DNA of 64,000 nt from assembly GCF_049472135.1 (NCBI RefSeq), contig NZ_JBMOVV010000006.1, positions 62,001 to 126,000 of the forward strand, given 5' to 3'. The notes beneath the pieces are model-generated. The model was not told the DNA's origin, ran no database searches, and saw only the letters and a program-made list of their open reading frames with translations. Positions within the stretch are counted from its first letter, which is position 1; each line of letters opens with the position of its first letter. Origin of the DNA: Arcobacter_B sp049472135. Its GTDB lineage: Bacteria > Campylobacterota > Campylobacteria > Campylobacterales > Arcobacteraceae. The position numbers and the translations under genes are program-made. Below, in pieces: positions 61,072 to 64,000 of this stretch.

Positions 61072-63282
61072 ATGGTTGACTACGATTTTTCAACATTAAA
61101 TGACAAAGAATTTGAAAATATAACTCTTGAATTAATTTCAAAAGATAGAGGAAAAAAATATCAACGTTTTAAACAAGGTCGAGATGGTGGAATAGATGGG
61201 ATTTTTTTTATAGATGAAAATAATGAAGAAGTAGTTCAATGTAAACATTTTTTAAAATCAGGATACAGTCAATTAAAAAGTAAAATAAAAAAAGAAGAAA
61301 TTGCAAAAGTCAAAAAACTATCACCTTCAAAATATATCTTTGTAACATCTGTACAATTAACAAAAGCTAACGTTGATGAAATTTTTAATTTATTTTCACC
61401 TCATATAAAAAGTAAAAACGACATCTATTATCAAGAAAAACTAAATAATATATTAAAAGATAATAAAGATATAGAAGAAAGAAATTATAAACTATGGTTA
61501 AATAGTACTACTGTTTTATCTAGAATCTTTAATAATGCAATAAAAGGTAGAAGTCAATTCTTAATTGAAGATATACGAGATAGTATTCCAAAATATATTA
61601 AGACAGACAGTCATAAAAAAGCTAAATCAGTATTAGAAAAAAATAAACTTTTAATAATATCAGGAGAACCGGGAATTGGTAAAACTACTTTAGCAAACTT
61701 TATTTCTCTAGAATATATAGAACAAGGTTTTGAGTTCATTGTTATTGATGATTCAATAAAGGAAGCAGAAGATGTTTTTAATTATGATAAAAAACAATTA
61801 TTCTATTTTGATGATTTTCTAGGCTCAAATTATCTAGAAGCCTTAAATAGAAAAGATTCTCATATAGTCAACTTTTTAAAAAGAATAGTTAAAAACGATA
61901 ATAAAAGATTTATATTGACTACAAGAACTATAATTTTTAACCAAGCAATGTCAATGAGTGATAAGTTTTATTCAATAGATATTCAGAATCACGAATTTAT
62001 CTTAAAACTCAATTCTTTAAGTAAAAATGACAAAGAAAAGCTACTATATAATCATATTTATTTTAGTAAGTTAAATGATAACACAAAAAAAACACTTCTT
62101 TATGATGATATAAATAACAGTATTGTTAGTCATAGTAACTTTAGTCCAAGATTAATTGAATTTATTACTTCTCATTCCTCTATTATTAATAGTAACAGTT
62201 ATCTCAATGACGTCTTCGAGTCTCTTAATAATCCCACTCAAATTTGGGAAAGAAGTTATGAAAATGAATGTGATGATTTTATGAGACTAATTGTAATCAT
62301 TATTGTTTATAATGGAAATACAATTTATGAATATGAACTAATTAAAGTTTTTGAAAAAATAAGGAAAATAGAATCTCTAAAAAATGATAGCTATAAATCT
62401 AAAGAGTTTACTTCCCTTATAAAGGTGCTTCTTAGATATTTTATAAATAGAACCATCAACTATGATAATAGTGTAGAATATAGCTTATTTAACCCATCAA
62501 TTGCTGATTTTATAATACATAGAACACATAATATAGAAAGGATTTTAAATATTTTTCAAAATCTTAAAACACTAGAATCTCTTGAAACTTTACACTACTT
62601 AACTAACAAAAAACTTTTATCGAAAAACATATTAACTACTATAATAAATAATCTTGAAGATAATGACTTTAGTGAAAATACAACATATTTAATTGAGTTA
62701 TTCAATATATCATTAATGCTTAATGTTGATATAGACACAAATACTTTACTAAAATTCATTAATCAATTTATAGATAACAATGAGTCACTTAATTATTTTG
62801 AAGATAATACTTATATTTTAATTAACTCATTATATCTATTAAAAAAGAGAGAGCAAGAGTTCGACTATATACAAACCATCGAATACTTATTTCAATCTCA
62901 TAAAATAAATGAAATAGATGAAATCAATTCCACATTAAAATTTATTGGTGATTTTAATCTATTAAATACAAATATCATAAATAAATTATCCTTTTGTATT
63001 TCTGATTACCTAAATTATGAATTAAATAATTATAATCTACAATTTAATGATTTATTTTATAACTATAATATCAATGACTTAAGAGAGTGTCAAGAAAGTA
63101 TTATTGTTGAAATTAAAAATTATTATAAACAACTATGTAAAGAGAATTTAGCGAAAATCAACCTTATTCCTGAAGTTCAAATGGATTATGCTGATTTTGT
63201 ACTGAATACTCTTGACTTTCAGTGGATTTATCAAATGGCATTAGAAAATGAAGAGTTTGATGAAGATGACCTAATTGACTGA
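61072..63282 (+). CDS. Mrr-like nuclease fused to STAND-type NTPase (putative antiphage)
   Basis: 736 residues. Residues 5-130 are a PD-(D/E)xK nuclease of Mrr type: RDGGIDG (Asp42) and VVQCKH (Gln56-x-Lys58). Residues about 165-420 are a P-loop NTPase of the nSTAND type, with Walker A GEPGIGKTT (198-206), Walker B LFYFDDF (about 245-251) and sensor TTRTIIF. The rest is a helical, repeat-like region suited to target sensing. This architecture is known from Avs-like and related antiphage STAND proteins in which target binding triggers DNA cleavage. It is the only gene of segment 2, with its own promoter region and hairpin. Confidence 0.85.
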   Translation: MVDYDFSTLNDKEFENITLELISKDRGKKYQRFKQGRDGGIDGIFFIDENNEEVVQCKHFLKSGYSQLKSKIKKEEIAKVKKLSPSKYIFVTSVQLTKANVDEIFNLFSPHIKSKNDIYYQEKLNNILKDNKDIEERNYKLWLNSTTVLSRIFNNAIKGRSQFLIEDIRDSIPKYIKTDSHKKAKSVLEKNKLLIISGEPGIGKTTLANFISLEYIEQGFEFIVIDDSIKEAEDVFNYDKKQLFYFDDFLGSNYLEALNRKDSHIVNFLKRIVKNDNKRFILTTRTIIFNQAMSMSDKFYSIDIQNHEFILKLNSLSKNDKEKLLYNHIYFSKLNDNTKKTLLYDDINNSIVSHSNFSPRLIEFITSHSSIINSNSYLNDVFESLNNPTQIWERSYENECDDFMRLIVIIIVYNGNTIYEYELIKVFEKIRKIESLKNDSYKSKEFTSLIKVLLRYFINRTINYDNSVEYSLFNPSIADFIIHRTHNIERILNIFQNLKTLESLETLHYLTNKKLLSKNILTTIINNLEDNDFSENTTYLIELFNISLMLNVDIDTNTLLKFINQFIDNNESLNYFEDNTYILINSLYLLKKREQEFDYIQTIEYLFQSHKINEIDEINSTLKFIGDFNLLNTNIINKLSFCISDYLNYELNNYNLQFNDLFYNYNINDLRECQESIIVEIKNYYKQLCKENLAKINLIPEVQMDYADFVLNTLDFQWIYQMALENEEFDEDDLID

Positions 63283-63283
63283 T

Positions 63284-63306
63284 TTTTTACATGAATCTTG
63301 CATGAA
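63284..63306. repeat. TTTTTACATGAA repeat, right end of segment 2
   Basis: A full copy at 63284-63295 followed by TTGCATGAA (63298-63306), the reverse complement of the inverted copy at the left end (60861). Together the ends are a terminal repeat arrangement. Confidence 0.6.
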
Positions 63307-63307
63307 A

Positions 63308-63325
63308 TTCACTAGTTTTAGTGAA
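63308..63325 (+). terminator. Hairpin after the nuclease-NTPase gene
   Basis: TTCACTA / TAGTGAA with GTTT loop, then TTTAA. Probable terminator. Confidence 0.55.
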
Positions 63326-63351
63326 TTTAATATAGAAGGTAAATTAAGATA

Positions 63352-63390
63352 TACCAACAGATGGGACTTTTAAATCTTATTTTGTTGGTA
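63352..63390. repeat. Inverted repeat near the right att site
   Basis: TACCAACA (63352-63359) and TGTTGGTA (63383-63390), 23 bases apart. Lies 8 bases before the right att copy and may be a recombinase core or regulatory site. Confidence 0.45.
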
Positions 63391-63397
63391 GCACTGT

Positions 63398-63422
63398 TTC
63401 AAGTCCCGCCGGTCGCACCATA
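63398..63422 (+). repeat. attachment site attR
   Basis: Exact 25-base copy of the tRNA-Leu 3' end, including part of the T-arm; not a tRNA by itself. Right boundary of the island. Confidence 0.88.
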
Positions 63423-63431
63423 CAAACTCGA

Positions 63432-64000
63432 TTAACTACTAAGTAAATTCTTAAGTTCTAGTTTATATCCTATTCCTGAATAGTTTTTTATCATATTTTT
63501 GTGAGTCTTTTTTCTTAAGTCTCTTATCAAAGATTTTAGTGCTGCTTCTGTATTTTCGCTATTCCAGATATGATACTCTATTTCTTCATATGTCACAACT
63601 CGTCCTTGATTTTGAATAAATAAGTTTAGAAGCAAACTCTCTTTTTTATTTAAGACATATGAGTCATTGCCTTTTATAATACTTTGAGTTTGAAAGTTAA
63701 AAAAGATATTATCTGCAAGTTTAAAGTTACTGTATAATCGTCGCTCTATTATCTCCATACATTTATTTAAAGCTTGTAGTATTATTTTTTCAGTATATGG
63801 TTTTACAAGATATTTAGTGATATAAAGTTCTAAAAGCTCTGTTAGATACTCATTCGATTTGTTTTCACTTAGTATTATAAAAGCTGTTTTTATATCATCT
63901 TGTCTTACTTCATTCATAAAATCGATGATATTTCTATCTTCAAAATTGCTATCTATTATTAGTAAACATGGTGACTCTTTTATATACTTTTGTTTTGAGT
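63432..64000 (-). CDS. Response regulator, partial (5' end outside window)
   Basis: Open frame continues through the right edge (reads ...KYIKESPCLLIIDSNFEDRNIIDFMNEVRQD), so the start lies beyond base 64000; a Met at 63917 is internal. Receiver domain with candidate phospho-Asp in LLIIDS and Lys-Pro in YLVKPYTEK, then an OmpR-like winged-helix domain (NKKESLLLNLFIQNQGRVVTYEEIEYHIWNSE...LIRDLRKK...SGIGYKLEL). Two-component output regulator; the kinase is not in the window. Confidence 0.85.
   Translation of the reverse strand, partial: SKQKYIKESPCLLIIDSNFEDRNIIDFMNEVRQDDIKTAFIILSENKSNEYLTELLELYITKYLVKPYTEKIILQALNKCMEIIERRLYSNFKLADNIFFNFQTQSIIKGNDSYVLNKKESLLLNLFIQNQGRVVTYEEIEYHIWNSENTEAALKSLIRDLRKKTHKNMIKNYSGIGYKLELKNLLSS

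Larger units (their letters stand above)
52379..63422. mobile_element. tRNA-Leu genomic island (two tandem segments, defence cargo)
   Basis: About 11 kb between the tRNA and the last tRNA-end repeat. Integrase next to the tRNA, an internal third repeat, and cargo of reverse transcriptases and a nuclease-NTPase, with noticeably more A/T-rich DNA than the chromosome around it. Segment 1 is 52379 to about 60825; segment 2 about 60826 to 63422. It is probably two independent insertions stacked at one site. Confidence 0.85.
60826..63422. mobile_element. Island segment 2 (integrase-less)
   Basis: About 2.6 kb between two att copies. It has no integrase but carries TTTTTACATGAA repeats at both ends and a single nuclease-NTPase gene. 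Probably a satellite element mobilised by an integrase supplied elsewhere, or a degraded older insertion. Confidence 0.7.

Noticed and set aside
63432..63917. Response regulator starting at Met 63917
   Set aside because: The frame continues upstream to the window edge with receiver-domain sequence; the start lies outside.

Overview
The window looks like chromosomal DNA of a member of the Campylobacterota close to Arcobacter. The DNA is AT-rich, protein sequences are rich in Lys/Asn/Ile, genes are tightly packed, and the gene set is typical of that group (atpE with a signal-like N-terminus, NrtABC/NasA/NirBD nitrate assimilation, NicO plus ZnuA, several RND pumps, imelysin/di-haem cytochrome iron cluster, a dCache chemoreceptor). 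The species cannot be named from the sequence alone.

Layout. 1-690: decayed DNA with a dead IS3-family transposase remnant. 0.7-7.9 kb: DMT transporter and a TolC/RND/adaptor efflux operon ending at a TetR regulator, with two copies of a TGACCGACGGTCAGTCA operator in front. 8-10.6 kb: YceI-like protein, SelO, and a periplasmic thioredoxin whose active-site Cys is encoded by an in-frame TGA (probable selenoprotein with a bSECIS-like hairpin). 10.7-13.4 kb: two PLP transsulfuration enzymes. 13.4-22.2 kb: nitrate assimilation, i.e. siroheme synthase, NirD, NirB and NasA on the minus strand, divergent from the NrtABC-type transporter. 22.3-26.1 kb: cupin, methyltransferase, then a zinc locus (NicO-type exporter/importer, ZnuA, Zur-like regulator) with paired candidate Zur boxes. 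26-32.6 kb: NhaA, AraC regulator with DMT and APC transporters, patatin, DAACS symporter. 32.6-39.2 kb: a second RND operon under another TetR with tandem palindromic operators. 39.2-40.6 kb: SDR plus two small genes, one with an apparent ATT start. 40.6-46.4 kb: iron-linked imelysin/di-haem cytochrome operon with Fur-box-like palindromes. 46.5-52.2 kb: rhodanese, AsmA-like repeat protein, ATP synthase subunit c, chemoreceptor.

52.3-63.4 kb is accessory DNA inserted at the 3' end of tRNA-Leu(GAG). Copies of the tRNA 3' end at 52356-52380, 60808-60825 and 63398-63422 divide it into two tandem segments. Segment 1 carries a tyrosine integrase, an excisionase-like HTH protein, a Rep_trans-like replication initiator, a small gpV-like protein, a 446-residue orphan, and an operon of two different reverse transcriptases followed by a structured, probably non-coding element containing ACACACA. 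This resembles a type 3 defence-associated reverse transcriptase (DRT3) system. Segment 2 has no integrase, different terminal repeats (TTTTTACATGAA), and one cargo gene: an Mrr-like nuclease fused to a STAND NTPase. The island is thus a two-part antiphage defence locus. After it the chromosome resumes with a response regulator that runs off the right edge.

All calls are from reading translated sequence and motifs; no database search was run.
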